This document shows positions 34,586-42,948 of a DNA stretch of 64,000 nucleotides, one piece after another. This DNA is from CF-13 sp035279665 (GTDB taxonomy: Bacteria; Chloroflexota; Dormibacteria; CF-121): contig DATEHI010000152.1 in NCBI GenBank assembly GCA_035279665.1, forward strand, positions 62,001 to 126,000, in the 5' to 3' direction. The translations under genes were made by a program, and so were the position numbers. The first letter of the stretch is position 1. The number at the start of each line of letters is the position of its first letter. Under the pieces are notes generated by a model. It did no database searches. It was not told the DNA's origin and saw only the letters and a program-made list of their open reading frames with translations.

Positions 34586-35956
34586 ATGGCGGCGCGTTAT
34601 ACCCGGATGGGAGCCGGGGCCGTCGACGCCATCATTCGCCGGCTGTTCTCGGCGCCAGGCGTCGCCGGACTGGTGGGCCTGCTTGCGCTGCTCCTCGGGC
34701 TGCCCTGGCTTATGGGCCACCGTTCTCCTCAGGGCTTCGAGCTGCCGCTCGCCCTGGCGTCGGTGGCGCTGATGGCGGCGGCGGCCTGGTGCATGAACCG
34801 CGTGCGCGCCCGAGGCGCCGCGGCGGCCAACGTCGAACTAGCCCGCAAGCAGGCGATGTTCCGTGACGAGCTGGAGCAGCGGCTCCAGGTGCAAAGCCAC
34901 CTCCGCGAGAGCGAGGCTCGCTTGCGGGCCATCATCGACAGCGCGCCGATCGTGCTGTTTGCGATCGACCGGGAGGGGGCGATTACCTTTTCGGCCGGCG
35001 TTGGTCCTGATCCCCTGGGCAAGAAGCCGGGCGAGGCGCTGGGCTGGCCGGCGTCCGATCTCTTCAGAGACCACCCGGGGGTGGTCGAGGGCATCCGCCG
35101 TGCGCTCTCGGGGATCGATGGACAGGCAGAGCTGATCCAGGCCGAACGGTCGTTTTCCGTCAGTCTCGGGCCCTTTCGCGATACCGCCGGAAACACGGCG
35201 GGAGCCATCGTGGTCGCCGTCGATGTGACCGAGCGCCGGCTCATGGAGGAGAGGCTGCGCCAGACCGTCGAGACGCTGAAACAGGTCGACCAGAATCGGC
35301 AAGCCCTGCTCCGCCGGCTCGTCGATGCCCAGGAGAAGGAACGGCGAGCGATCGCACGCGACATCCATGACGACACGATCCAGTCCATGTTTGCCGTCAG
35401 CCTCCGCTTGTCGACGCTTCGGAACACGCTGCGCGATGCCATCCAGGTCGAGCAGCTACACCTTCTGGAGCAGAGCGTCCAGGCGTCCACGGAACGGCTC
35501 CGCCACCTGCTCTTCGAGCTGCGGCCGGCGGCGCTCGATGAAGGGGGGCTTCCCGCAGCGCTGCGCGAGTACCTGGATGTGATGAAAAGCGAGGACGCCA
35601 TCGACGTCGAGCTGGAGACCACACTGGAGCGCAGCCCGGCCTCCGAGACCCAGGTGATCGCCTACCGCATCGCCCAGGAAGCGCTGGCCAATGTCCGCAA
35701 GCATGCCCGCGCCAGCCGCGTCGCATGTGCAGTGTCAGCCGTCGACGATGGCATCTTGACCCGGATCGCGGACGACGGCGTGGGCTTCGAAGAGGAGCGC
35801 AGCCGCTCGGCAACCGGTCACCTGGGCATGGTCTCCATGCGCGAGCGTGCTGAGATTGCGGGCGGATGGTTTCGTGTCGCGTCATCCGAGGGCAAGGGCT
35901 GCATCGTCGAGTTCTGGATCCCGGACAACAAGGATGGTGTGTCGCGTGCAGCCTGA
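34586..35956 (+). CDS. Membrane-bound NarL-family sensor histidine kinase with PAS domain
   Basis: A 456-residue kinase. Two membrane helices (about 24-65) are followed by a coiled segment, a PAS domain (about 110-220), then HisKA_3 with A-I-A-R-D-I-H-D-D-T-I-Q (phospho-acceptor His) and HATPase with Q-E-A-L-A-N-V-R-K-H-A and D-D-G-V-G-F. The start is ATG 34586, with ATG 34607 possible. It overlaps the next response regulator, so the pair is a two-component system; the signal is unknown. Confidence 0.92.
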   Translation: MAARYTRMGAGAVDAIIRRLFSAPGVAGLVGLLALLLGLPWLMGHRSPQGFELPLALASVALMAAAAWCMNRVRARGAAAANVELARKQAMFRDELEQRLQVQSHLRESEARLRAIIDSAPIVLFAIDREGAITFSAGVGPDPLGKKPGEALGWPASDLFRDHPGVVEGIRRALSGIDGQAELIQAERSFSVSLGPFRDTAGNTAGAIVVAVDVTERRLMEERLRQTVETLKQVDQNRQALLRRLVDAQEKERRAIARDIHDDTIQSMFAVSLRLSTLRNTLRDAIQVEQLHLLEQSVQASTERLRHLLFELRPAALDEGGLPAALREYLDVMKSEDAIDVELETTLERSPASETQVIAYRIAQEALANVRKHARASRVACAVSAVDDGILTRIADDGVGFEEERSRSATGHLGMVSMRERAEIAGGWFRVASSEGKGCIVEFWIPDNKDGVSRAA

Positions 35957-36617
35957 CGACGCAACGATCAGCGTGCTGCTCGTCGAGGACCACGTCCTGG
36001 TTGCGGAGGGGCTCGCGGCCATGCTCAACGGAACCGGCGACATCCGGGTGGTGGGCACTGCCACGACCGCGGCGGACGCCGTCCGGTTGGCAGCCGGGGA
36101 GCAGCCCGCCGTCGTCGTCATGGACTCCCACCTGCCGGACGGCGCTGGCGCGGACATCGCGGATCGCATTCGTGAACAGCAACCGCAGGTGGCGATCGTC
36201 TTCCTCAGCGCCGACGAGAGCGAGGCGGCCATGATTGCCGCCGTTCGGGCGGGGGCCTGCGCCTACCTGCCCAAGTCCCGTGCCACCGCCGACGTCGTCG
36301 AGGCCGTTCGCCGCGCCGCGCAAGGGGAAATGCTGATCCCCGCGGGACAACTGGCGAGACTGCTGGCCCGATCGCACGAGATGGCCCGTGACGAGCAGGA
36401 ACGTCGCCGCCTGCGCGACGCCCTCACCCTCCGCGAGAAGGAGGTCCTCGCCTTGATGGCGGAGGGCCTCGACAACCGCGCGATTGCGGCGGATCTCGGG
36501 ATCGCCTTCACCACGGTTCGCGGTCACGTCCAGAACATCCTGGAAAAGCTGGACGCTCACTCCAAGCTGGAAGCGCTTGCCTGCGCCGCCCGCTACGCCC
36601 TGCTCGACGCCGCCTAG
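35934..36617 (+). CDS. NarL/LuxR-family response regulator
   Basis: A 227-residue regulator. The receiver has V-E-D-H near the start, phospho-acceptor D in V-V-M-D-S-H-L-P and the conserved K in L-P-K-S. The C-terminal LuxR-type helix-turn-helix reads LTLREKEVLALMAEGL...TVRGHVQNILEKL. The start is either ATG 35934 or GTG 35946; the latter has AAGG about 8 nt upstream. Both overlap the kinase gene. Its target could be the palindromic region just downstream (36650-36714), but that is a guess. Confidence 0.9.
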   Translation: MVCRVQPDDATISVLLVEDHVLVAEGLAAMLNGTGDIRVVGTATTAADAVRLAAGEQPAVVVMDSHLPDGAGADIADRIREQQPQVAIVFLSADESEAAMIAAVRAGACAYLPKSRATADVVEAVRRAAQGEMLIPAGQLARLLARSHEMARDEQERRRLRDALTLREKEVLALMAEGLDNRAIAADLGIAFTTVRGHVQNILEKLDAHSKLEALACAARYALLDAA

Positions 36618-36882
36618 CGGCCCCGAGAACTGCCCGACGCAAGGGAGGCACCTGCAGCTGCAGGTACGGAGGGCGCCACCGCTGCATCGCGACATCGCGC
36701 CTGGGCCTCCGTACGCTGTGGCCATGATGACTTCGGGCACGCTCCCGCCCCCGCAAAGCCGTACGACCCCGGCCGGCCGGCCGCTGGTCGTCGCCAGCGA
36801 TCCTCGCCGTGGCGCCCGACCGAACCAGTCCCATGCGCGTGCCGTCCGCCGCTGACAAATTCCCGGTTCTGGAGGAAATCAA
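36618..36882. promoter_or_regulatory. Palindrome-rich intergenic region before the transposase-like gene
   Basis: Contains a perfect 16-bp palindrome ACCTGCAGCTGCAGGT (36650-36665). Overlapping it is a 9-bp inverted repeat, GTACGGAGG (36664-36672) with CCTCCGTAC (36706-36714). A strong ribosome binding site GGAGGA (36871-36876) ends the region. Confidence 0.5.
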
Positions 36883-38019
36883 GTGTCGCCCAGGTTCTCA
36901 ACGCTTGCCGCATCCGTGCTGCTCTCTCCAGTACAGGCCCGTCGCCGCTCGGGCTCGCCACCGACGCTCCGTCTCTTGACGTCGACCAACCAGGCCGACG
37001 GGCCGCCGTCGCCACGTCTGCACCCGACCCGGCGACCGGTGCCGCCCATCGCCCTTCTGCCCGTCGCCTACCGCGGCAGCTATCTACGCCGGCTGCTCGC
37101 ACCGCGCCGCCCGGTTGAACACGCGCTGCTCTCGGTGATCCAGCAGATGTACCTGACGGGCGCCAGCACGCGCACGATCGATGCCCTGGCGGAGAATGTG
37201 GGCGTCCCCGGGACCGACCCGGCCGTGGTCGAGTCCCAGGCGGGCGACTGGGACGTTCGCGTCGAGACCTTTCGTCATCGAAAGCTCCGGGAGGCCTATC
37301 CGTACCTGACGCTGGTCGAAACCCCGGCGCTGGTGCGTGAAGCCGGTCAAGTGCAGACCTGCCAGATCGTCGTCGCCATCGGCATCGACGAATCCGGGAA
37401 TCGCGACGTGATCGGCTTTGCGATCCGGCCGTCCGAGTCACTCACGACGTTTTGGGAGATCTTCCTGCGCGATCTGGAAGACCGTGGGCTCACCGGCCTG
37501 CGCTTGGTGACCTCCGACCGGCTGCCTGGCCTGCTGCCCTCGCTCTCCGCCGTGTTCCCGGGCGTGCCATGGCAGCGCTGCCGTGAGAGCGTCATCGCCG
37601 AAGCGGTCCACACCGTGCCGAGGGACGACCGGCCCGCCCTTGAGGCCAGCCTCCGCGCGGCATTCGCCCAGCCGGATGCCTCGAGTGCGATCGCGGCCCT
37701 CGCGCGCGTTCGCAGTCGCTTCGGGGCCGAGCACCCTGAGCTGGTCGCGGCACTGGCGGCAACGGTCGCCGAGGACGTTGCCGCCTATCAGGTCCCGCGG
37801 GCGCATCGCCGCCTCGTCACCTCGGTGAGCGGGCTCGCCTCGTTGCAGAGTGAGCTGCGGCAATCCTGTCAGTTGGTCGGGATCTTCCCCCACCCGCAAG
37901 CGCTCCTGCGGCTCTCCGGCACCATCCTGCAGGAGATCTCTGAGGAGTGGGCGGCTCGCCCTCTGCGGCTGAGACGGCGGGCTACGGCAGGGGCGGCGGC
38001 GTGGGCACCGGCGGCGTAG
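36883..38019 (+). CDS. IS256-type transposase homologue lacking catalytic residues (candidate domesticated gene)
   Basis: A 378-residue intact frame starting with GTG, with GGAGGA 6 nt upstream. From about residue 60 it follows the IS256/Mutator transposase: GSYLRRLLAPRR, EHALLSVIQQMYLTGASTR, AIGIDESGNRDVIGF, WQRCRE and VGIFP near the end. The DDE triad is broken. Where L-D-A-T is expected there is L-V-E-T (Val 145); the second Asp is kept (S-D-R, Asp 212); the Glu of P-L-E-R-L-N is Ala (319). The N-terminal 55 residues are Pro/Arg-rich and unrelated. No terminal inverted repeats or target duplication were found. Either a decaying relic without stops, or a protein reused for DNA binding. Confidence 0.8.
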   Translation: MSPRFSTLAASVLLSPVQARRRSGSPPTLRLLTSTNQADGPPSPRLHPTRRPVPPIALLPVAYRGSYLRRLLAPRRPVEHALLSVIQQMYLTGASTRTIDALAENVGVPGTDPAVVESQAGDWDVRVETFRHRKLREAYPYLTLVETPALVREAGQVQTCQIVVAIGIDESGNRDVIGFAIRPSESLTTFWEIFLRDLEDRGLTGLRLVTSDRLPGLLPSLSAVFPGVPWQRCRESVIAEAVHTVPRDDRPALEASLRAAFAQPDASSAIAALARVRSRFGAEHPELVAALAATVAEDVAAYQVPRAHRRLVTSVSGLASLQSELRQSCQLVGIFPHPQALLRLSGTILQEISEEWAARPLRLRRRATAGAAAWAPAA

Positions 38020-38413
38020 GCGTCGGTAACGTCGGCGTCACCGGGACCGTCGGCGTCACCGGGAGCGTCGGCGTCGGGACCGGCAGCGTCGGGAAGATGC
38101 CTGTCTCGGTGGGCGTCAGGCTGGGGCCCGAGGTGCCGGGGGTGGGCCCACCGGACGGCGTCGCCCCGGGCTGGGGCCGCGGGTGGCCGGCGCTGGCCTG
38201 GTCCTGCGATGCATCGTTTATGATCGCCGGTGAAAGCGGGGCGAGCGTCTGAAGACTCTCCGCACGGTAGTCGCCAAGCAGTGGCCCATGGACGCTGCTC
38301 GTAAGGCGGCGAACATCCGGTGACCAGCCCCCCACGCTGGCGGCAACCCAAAGGAGCAGCAGGACGGCCGTTGCGACCACCATCCACTGCCCCCAGCGAA
38401 GGGTTCGTTTCAT
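37982..38413 (-). CDS. Proline-rich membrane-anchored protein with tandem TP/VP repeats
   Basis: A 143-residue protein with an N-terminal membrane helix (about 11-29), an extracytoplasmic segment, and a C-terminal 45-residue tail of Thr-Pro and Val-Pro repeats, as in wall-spanning linkers. The tail is encoded by an 18-bp tandem repeat. Its ATG overlaps the stop of the HD-GYP gene (ATGA, 38410-38413), so both are probably translated together. The 3' end overlaps the convergent transposase-like gene by 38 bp. No known family is recognised. Confidence 0.7.
   Translation of the reverse strand: MKRTLRWGQWMVVATAVLLLLWVAASVGGWSPDVRRLTSSVHGPLLGDYRAESLQTLAPLSPAIINDASQDQASAGHPRPQPGATPSGGPTPGTSGPSLTPTETGIFPTLPVPTPTLPVTPTVPVTPTLPTPTPPVPTPPPLP
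38031..38084. repeat. 18-bp tandem repeat in proline-rich gene
   Basis: Three units: GTCGGCGTCACCGGGACC, then the same with GAGC at the end, then a third diverged unit. Each encodes six residues of the T/V-P tail on the minus strand. Confidence 0.85.
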
Positions 38414-40134
38414 GCGACGGAATCGAGCCGAATATCGGACGCGTGCGGCGTCGGCTTCTTGCCCATCTCTTCCAGGCGGGCGAAGATGGCGCCCTTCCTT
38501 GCCTTGAACGCCTCAACGACCGCGGGATCGAACTGGCGACCGGCCTCGCTGACCATGGTCCGCGCCGCGAACTCGAAGGAAAATCCCTTGCGATAGGGCC
38601 GGTCCGACGTCATCGCGTCGAAGGCATCGGCGAGCGTGACAATGCGCGCCAGCTGTGAAATGGAGGCGCCCTTGAGCCCATCCGGATAGCCTTCACCGTC
38701 CCATCGCTCGTGGTGATGCCGGATGGGGTCGAGGCTCGGTTGGAGAAAGGGGACGTCCTTCAACATCTCGTAACCGATCACCGGATGGCGCCGGATGGAG
38801 GCCCATTCTTCGTCGTTGAGCGGGCCCGTCTTGGCCAGGACCTTGTCGGACACGCCGATCTTGCCGACGTCGTGCAGCAGCCCGGCGCGCCGAAGCACGA
38901 CCAGGTCCGCCTCCGCCAGGTTCATGCCTTTCGCCAGCTCCAGGCTGATGGCGGCGACGCGCGCCGAGTGCTCGAAGGTGTAGGGATCGCGGGCGTCGAT
39001 GGCGCGGGCGAGCGCTTCGAGGTTGCGAAAGTACGCCTCGTCGCGCGCCCGGATCTGCTCCTGCAAGGCCGCCGTCATCTCATTGAAGGTCGTGGCCAGG
39101 TAGCCGATCTCATCAGGCGACGCCACCTGGACCCGGCGGCTGTAGTCACCGGCCGAGACCACCCGCATCGAGGCGACTAGCTGGTCGATCGGTCGGGTGA
39201 TCCGGTCGGCGAGCATGAGACCGATCAGAATCGTCCCCAGCGCTATCGCCCCGAACAATGCCACCAGCACCAGCCGGATGGCGTTGAGCGAGCCCGAGAG
39301 GTCGTCCGAAGGCACGGCTACCGCGAGATAACCCACCTGGGAACCGCGCATCGTCCAGTCGTTGACCAACAGCCGGTACGGCCGGCCACCCCACTGGGTC
39401 GCCACTCGCACCGGAGTGTCGGGCGTCACCTCGTGCCTGACGTCGCCGGACAACGACGGGCTGCCGGCGACGGAGCTGGCCAATACCATACCCGACGACC
39501 CATAAAACCCGATCGGGAGGGAGCTCGAACCGGCGATCGTCTGCGCGATCTCGGTCAAGGGCTGGCCGAGCAGCACCGCGCCCCCAACGGTCGGCGTCGC
39601 GGTTTCGGTCCAGATGGGTGCCACCCAGTAGAGCATCGGCGGGGTCTCACTCGCCACGAAGACATATTTGTCACCGAGGGCGTCTCGGTCTCCCCGCAGG
39701 GCATGCTGGACGGCGGCCTGCGAGGTGTAGGCCGCGCCATCGGACCGGGTCTCCACGGCCGCGCCGTTTCGGCCGAGTTCCACCAGTTGGCGCCCGCTCT
39801 TGTCGAGGACGCGGAGCACGAGGTGTTCGGGCTGCGCATTACCGACGATGGGGCCAAGCAAGCGCCCGACCGCCGCACCATCGCCGCGCGCCACCCCCGC
39901 ATCGATGCCGGCCGTGTTGGTCGCCGCTCGAAGTTGCTGCAACCTGTCGTTTTCCACACCGGCGAGCCGGTCATTACTGCGCAGAGAGTTGCGGACCAGG
40001 CTGTTGTCGACTGCCCCCTCGGCCGAGCCGCCCACCTGCGCGCTGACAACGGCGATGCCCACGGCACCCACGAAAACCACGAGCACGACGAAGGGAAGAA
40101 CGATCCGACGCCGAAGGGAGGGGTGCCTGACCAT
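38410..40134 (-). CDS. Membrane sensor HD-GYP phosphodiesterase
   Basis: A 574-residue protein. One N-terminal helix, a large extracytoplasmic sensor region (about 35-285, double-Cache-like), a second helix, HAMP (to about 370), then HD-GYP with LLHDVGKIGV and the loop H-H-H-E-R-W-D-G-E-G-Y-P. HD-GYP enzymes hydrolyse cyclic di-GMP. ATG 40134 is chosen because it places the first helix properly; a TTG at 40200 would add 22 residues and neither start has a clear ribosome binding site. It is coupled to the proline-rich membrane protein. Confidence 0.9.
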   Translation of the reverse strand: MVRHPSLRRRIVLPFVVLVVFVGAVGIAVVSAQVGGSAEGAVDNSLVRNSLRSNDRLAGVENDRLQQLRAATNTAGIDAGVARGDGAAVGRLLGPIVGNAQPEHLVLRVLDKSGRQLVELGRNGAAVETRSDGAAYTSQAAVQHALRGDRDALGDKYVFVASETPPMLYWVAPIWTETATPTVGGAVLLGQPLTEIAQTIAGSSSLPIGFYGSSGMVLASSVAGSPSLSGDVRHEVTPDTPVRVATQWGGRPYRLLVNDWTMRGSQVGYLAVAVPSDDLSGSLNAIRLVLVALFGAIALGTILIGLMLADRITRPIDQLVASMRVVSAGDYSRRVQVASPDEIGYLATTFNEMTAALQEQIRARDEAYFRNLEALARAIDARDPYTFEHSARVAAISLELAKGMNLAEADLVVLRRAGLLHDVGKIGVSDKVLAKTGPLNDEEWASIRRHPVIGYEMLKDVPFLQPSLDPIRHHHERWDGEGYPDGLKGASISQLARIVTLADAFDAMTSDRPYRKGFSFEFAARTMVSEAGRQFDPAVVEAFKARKGAIFARLEEMGKKPTPHASDIRLDSVA

Positions 40135-40331
40135 GGGTTTGCTGGGTTTTGCCTTGCCGTTTGCGTTACGGCCTGATAGGAGAACGACCCCCTTTTGCAA
40201 CCCTTGCTAGGTAGTCTTGCCGATACCTGGGCCGTCAGTCCAATTGCAGGGGTCGCCGGCAGTGCGCCCGGGGGGCGAAAGGCGCCTCCCAGGCGGCTAG
40301 TGTCGAGCCATTCCCTTTTGGAGGTGTCGTA

Positions 40332-40928
40332 ATGCGCAAGCTGATGGCATCCATCGCCGCCCTGGGGGCGGTCCCGATCGTGGCGATTGCGGCGGTTCAG
40401 ACGGCGGCGCCGGCACTCGCGGACACGCCGGGCGTCTCGCCGACGTGCTTCCCGCAAACGATGAACCCGCATCCGACCGACCCCGCCGGGCAGACGACGA
40501 ACACACTGTTCTGCACGTCGACCAACCCGAACGCAACGGGTTCGGGCGGCAGCGGATCCGCTGGGTCCGGCTCAGCCGGCAGGGCCGGCAAGGGCACGGG
40601 CTCCGGCGCGACGGCGGCCGGAAAAACGGCCGACGGGGGCCAGACCTCGCTGGCAAGTTCGTCCGGATCGGTGCCGGACGAAAGCTCGCGGTCGACCGCT
40701 CAGTTTGCCTGGGCCTCCGATACTGGAAAGCCGGCGGCCTCGAACAGCACTGGGCTCTTTGGCGGCCTGATCAGCTTCTTCGCGTCGGCCGGCGGCCTCG
40801 TCTTCTTGTTCGGCCTGCTGATGCTGATGCTGATCGTCCTCGTCGCACTCGCCGTCATCGCGGCGCTTCGTCGCGGCGCCGGCAAGAACCTCGCGTCGCG
40901 CTTCTCGCGCGTCACGTACCGGGCCTAG
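40332..40928 (+). CDS. Hypothetical secreted protein with C-terminal membrane anchor
   Basis: A 198-residue protein. The signal peptide ends A-L-A-D; next comes a short domain with two cysteines (PTCFPQ, LFCTS), a long Gly/Ser-rich linker, and a strong transmembrane helix (about 155-180) with a basic tail. The layout resembles a surface-anchored, wall-spanning protein. GGAGGT (40320-40325) lies 6 nt before the ATG. No family is recognised. It is divergent from the HD-GYP gene. Confidence 0.75.
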   Translation: MRKLMASIAALGAVPIVAIAAVQTAAPALADTPGVSPTCFPQTMNPHPTDPAGQTTNTLFCTSTNPNATGSGGSGSAGSGSAGRAGKGTGSGATAAGKTADGGQTSLASSSGSVPDESSRSTAQFAWASDTGKPAASNSTGLFGGLISFFASAGGLVFLFGLLMLMLIVLVALAVIAALRRGAGKNLASRFSRVTYRA

Positions 40929-40943
40929 ACGCGCTTCGTATCG

Positions 40944-40973
40944 TCAGAGGGGAGGCCGCTGCCTCCCTTCTGA
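40944..40973. terminator. Bidirectional terminator hairpin
   Basis: A 13-bp stem (TCAGAGGGGAGGC with GCCTCCCTTCTGA, one G-T pair) and a 4-nt loop CGCT, between convergent genes. No long T-run is present, but the position and stability fit. Confidence 0.75.
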
Positions 40974-40991
40974 TGTTGTCGGTTCAGGGGG

Positions 40992-41174
40992 TCAAGGCTG
41001 CTCATGCTGGTTGCTGAAGGCGTCGTGGATGACGCTGCCCGCGAGGGCGATGCCGATACCCGCGCCGACTCCGGCCACCAGGAAGGCGAGCCAGTCACCC
41101 GCGAGATGCACGTGCAGGTACAACCCGCCCAGCAACAGGACCAGCGCGAGCAGCAGCCAGGTCAGCCGATCCAT
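40992..41174 (-). CDS. Small membrane protein, two helices
   Basis: 60 residues: MDRLTWLLLALVLLLGGLYL, then a second helix (LAFLVAGVGAGIGIALAGSVI) and a polar tail. It begins 18 bp after the end of the DUF5666-like gene and so may be the last gene of the efflux cluster. Function unknown. Confidence 0.6.
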   Translation of the reverse strand: MDRLTWLLLALVLLLGGLYLHVHLAGDWLAFLVAGVGAGIGIALAGSVIHDAFSNQHEQP

Positions 41175-41192
41175 TCCATTCGTTAGCCCGCG

Positions 41193-41690
41193 TCAGCCAC
41201 CGGTGGCCGCGCCGCCGCCGAACCCGCCAAGCCCCGACCCGGCCGGGACGATGTTGATGCTGTTGGCCTTGATGCTGCCGTCCGCCTGGCGCGTACCGGT
41301 CACGGTGATCGTCTCGGCCTCCTGCAGGTCTGAGGCTTGACCAACCACGGTCTTGCGGACGATCACACTGGGATCGAAGGTGACCTTGACGTCCGTGTTG
41401 CAACGGGTGTCATGGATCGTGAAGCTGTTGGCCGTGAGATTGGCGACGGTACCGGTTGCACCCCGCCGGGCCGCCGCACCGGAGGCGCTCGGGGCCGGCG
41501 TCGCGCCCGGACTCGGGCAGGCGGCCGCGAACCCGCGGCCTCCGCCCAGGCCGGTGCCCCCGGTCCGCGTGCCAGTCGTGGCCGCCGCGGCGTTGGCCGT
41601 GGCGCCGCCACCGCCGACTTTGTAGCCGCCATAGAAACCGCCGAGTAAGCCGACGATGACGACGAGGGCGGCGATCGGTAGCTTGATCAC
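41193..41690 (-). CDS. Membrane-anchored DUF5666-like protein
   Basis: 165 residues: an N-terminal helix, a Gly/Ala/Pro-rich linker, then a small beta-barrel region (about 78-150; GTVANLTANSFTIHD ... ITVTGTRQADGSI) resembling DUF5666, and a Gly-rich end. GTG 41690 is preceded by AGGAGGT at 6 nt. It lies 19 bp downstream of the MacB-type permease in the same direction, so it probably belongs to that export operon. Confidence 0.75.
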   Translation of the reverse strand: MIKLPIAALVVIVGLLGGFYGGYKVGGGGATANAAAATTGTRTGGTGLGGGRGFAAACPSPGATPAPSASGAAARRGATGTVANLTANSFTIHDTRCNTDVKVTFDPSVIVRKTVVGQASDLQEAETITVTGTRQADGSIKANSINIVPAGSGLGGFGGGAATGG

Positions 41691-41709
41691 TGCATGACCT
41701 CCTGGGGAT

Positions 41710-42948
41710 TCACTCGTAGCGCAAGGCTTCGATCGGACGCAGCCTTGCCGCTCGGTTTGCGGGATAGAGACCGAAGAAGAGACCGATACCGACGGAAATG
41801 CCGAACGCCATGAAGACCGACGGTGTGGAGATGACGGGTGTGGGCAGCGTCGAGACCAGCAGCGGCAGGATCCGTGCGAGGCCGAAGCCGATCAAGATCC
41901 CGAGCGCGCCGCCCAGGCCGGAGAGGAACATCGACTCGATCAGGAACTGCAAGAGGATGTCCTGACGCCGTGCGCCGATCGCCTTTCGGATCCCGATCTC
42001 GCGCGTCCGCTCTGTGACGGTGACGAGCATGATGTTCATGATTCCAATACCGCCGACAACGAGGGAGATGCCGGCGATGGCGCCGAGCATCAGGGTGAGC
42101 ACACCCGTCGTCTGCGAGGCGCTGTTGAGCACGTCCTGCTGGCTCAGAATCTGGAAGTCGGCGAGGGTCGGGTCCGAAATGTGATGCCGGTCCAGCAAGA
42201 CCTGCGTGACCTCGGTGTTGGCCGCCGTCGTCGCCTGCGCGCTGGTGGCCTCGACGTAGATCTGCTGGACATTTTTACCGCGTCCGCCCAGCAGGTAGCT
42301 CCATGCCGAGGTAATCGGCACGACGACCACGTCGTCCTGGTTGTTGAAGCCGCCCGACGACCCCTTGGGAGCGAAGACGCCGATGACACGGAAGTTCTGC
42401 CGGTTGATCTTCATCACCTGGCCGATCGGATCGGCGCCCCCGAAAAGGTTCGTGGCAACCGTTGGTCCGATGACCGCCACCTTGCTGGCGGCGTCGACCT
42501 CACCCGAGCTGAAGAACGTGCCGCGCGCCACCTCGTAATTCCTCACTGAGGGGAAATCCTGCGTCGTGCCCGTCAGGCTGCTGTTCCAGTTCTGATTACC
42601 GTAGGTCAGCTGTGCCCGGCCGCCCGCGCTCGGAATGGCCGTCACCACGTCCGGCGATGTTTGCCGGTTCGCGATGGCCTTGGCATCGTCCAGTGTCAGG
42701 CTCGACCCGGTGCCGAAGCCCTGCTGGACGCCGCCCGCACCTCTCGCGTTCGACGGAAATACGGTCAGCAAGTTGGAGCCGAGCGATTGGATTTGCTGTT
42801 GGACGGCCACGGTGGCGCCGTTGCCGACGCCGACCAGCAGGATGACGGCCGACACGCCGATCAGGATGCCGAGCATCGTGAGTGCGGACCGCAGGCGGTT
42901 CGACAACAACCCATTCACCGCCAGCCGTAGGCCCTCGAGGATGCTCAT
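41710..42948 (-). CDS. MacB-type ABC transporter permease
   Basis: 412 residues: one N-terminal helix, a large extracytoplasmic MacB_PCD domain (about 45-240), and three C-terminal FtsX helices. The motif ERTREIGIRKAIGARRQDIL is characteristic. It overlaps the ATPase gene by 4 bp. With the ATPase and the membrane-fusion protein it forms a tripartite-like mechanotransmission exporter. Such systems export peptides or antibiotics or act in envelope stress. Confidence 0.94.
   Translation of the reverse strand: MSILEGLRLAVNGLLSNRLRSALTMLGILIGVSAVILLVGVGNGATVAVQQQIQSLGSNLLTVFPSNARGAGGVQQGFGTGSSLTLDDAKAIANRQTSPDVVTAIPSAGGRAQLTYGNQNWNSSLTGTTQDFPSVRNYEVARGTFFSSGEVDAASKVAVIGPTVATNLFGGADPIGQVMKINRQNFRVIGVFAPKGSSGGFNNQDDVVVVPITSAWSYLLGGRGKNVQQIYVEATSAQATTAANTEVTQVLLDRHHISDPTLADFQILSQQDVLNSASQTTGVLTLMLGAIAGISLVVGGIGIMNIMLVTVTERTREIGIRKAIGARRQDILLQFLIESMFLSGLGGALGILIGFGLARILPLLVSTLPTPVISTPSVFMAFGISVGIGLFFGLYPANRAARLRPIEALRYE

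Noticed and set aside
38029..38090. Tandem repeat as a CRISPR-like array
   Set aside because: Units are contiguous, 18 bp, without spacers, and are in frame within a proline-rich gene.
40135..40200. Possible cyclic-di-GMP riboswitch upstream of the HD-GYP gene (CGCAAA element in a hairpin)
   Set aside because: The hairpin GCCGT/ACGGC is present, but the GEMM core (paired helices with a GAAA loop and its receptor) is not, and the stretch may be coding if TTG 40200 is the start.
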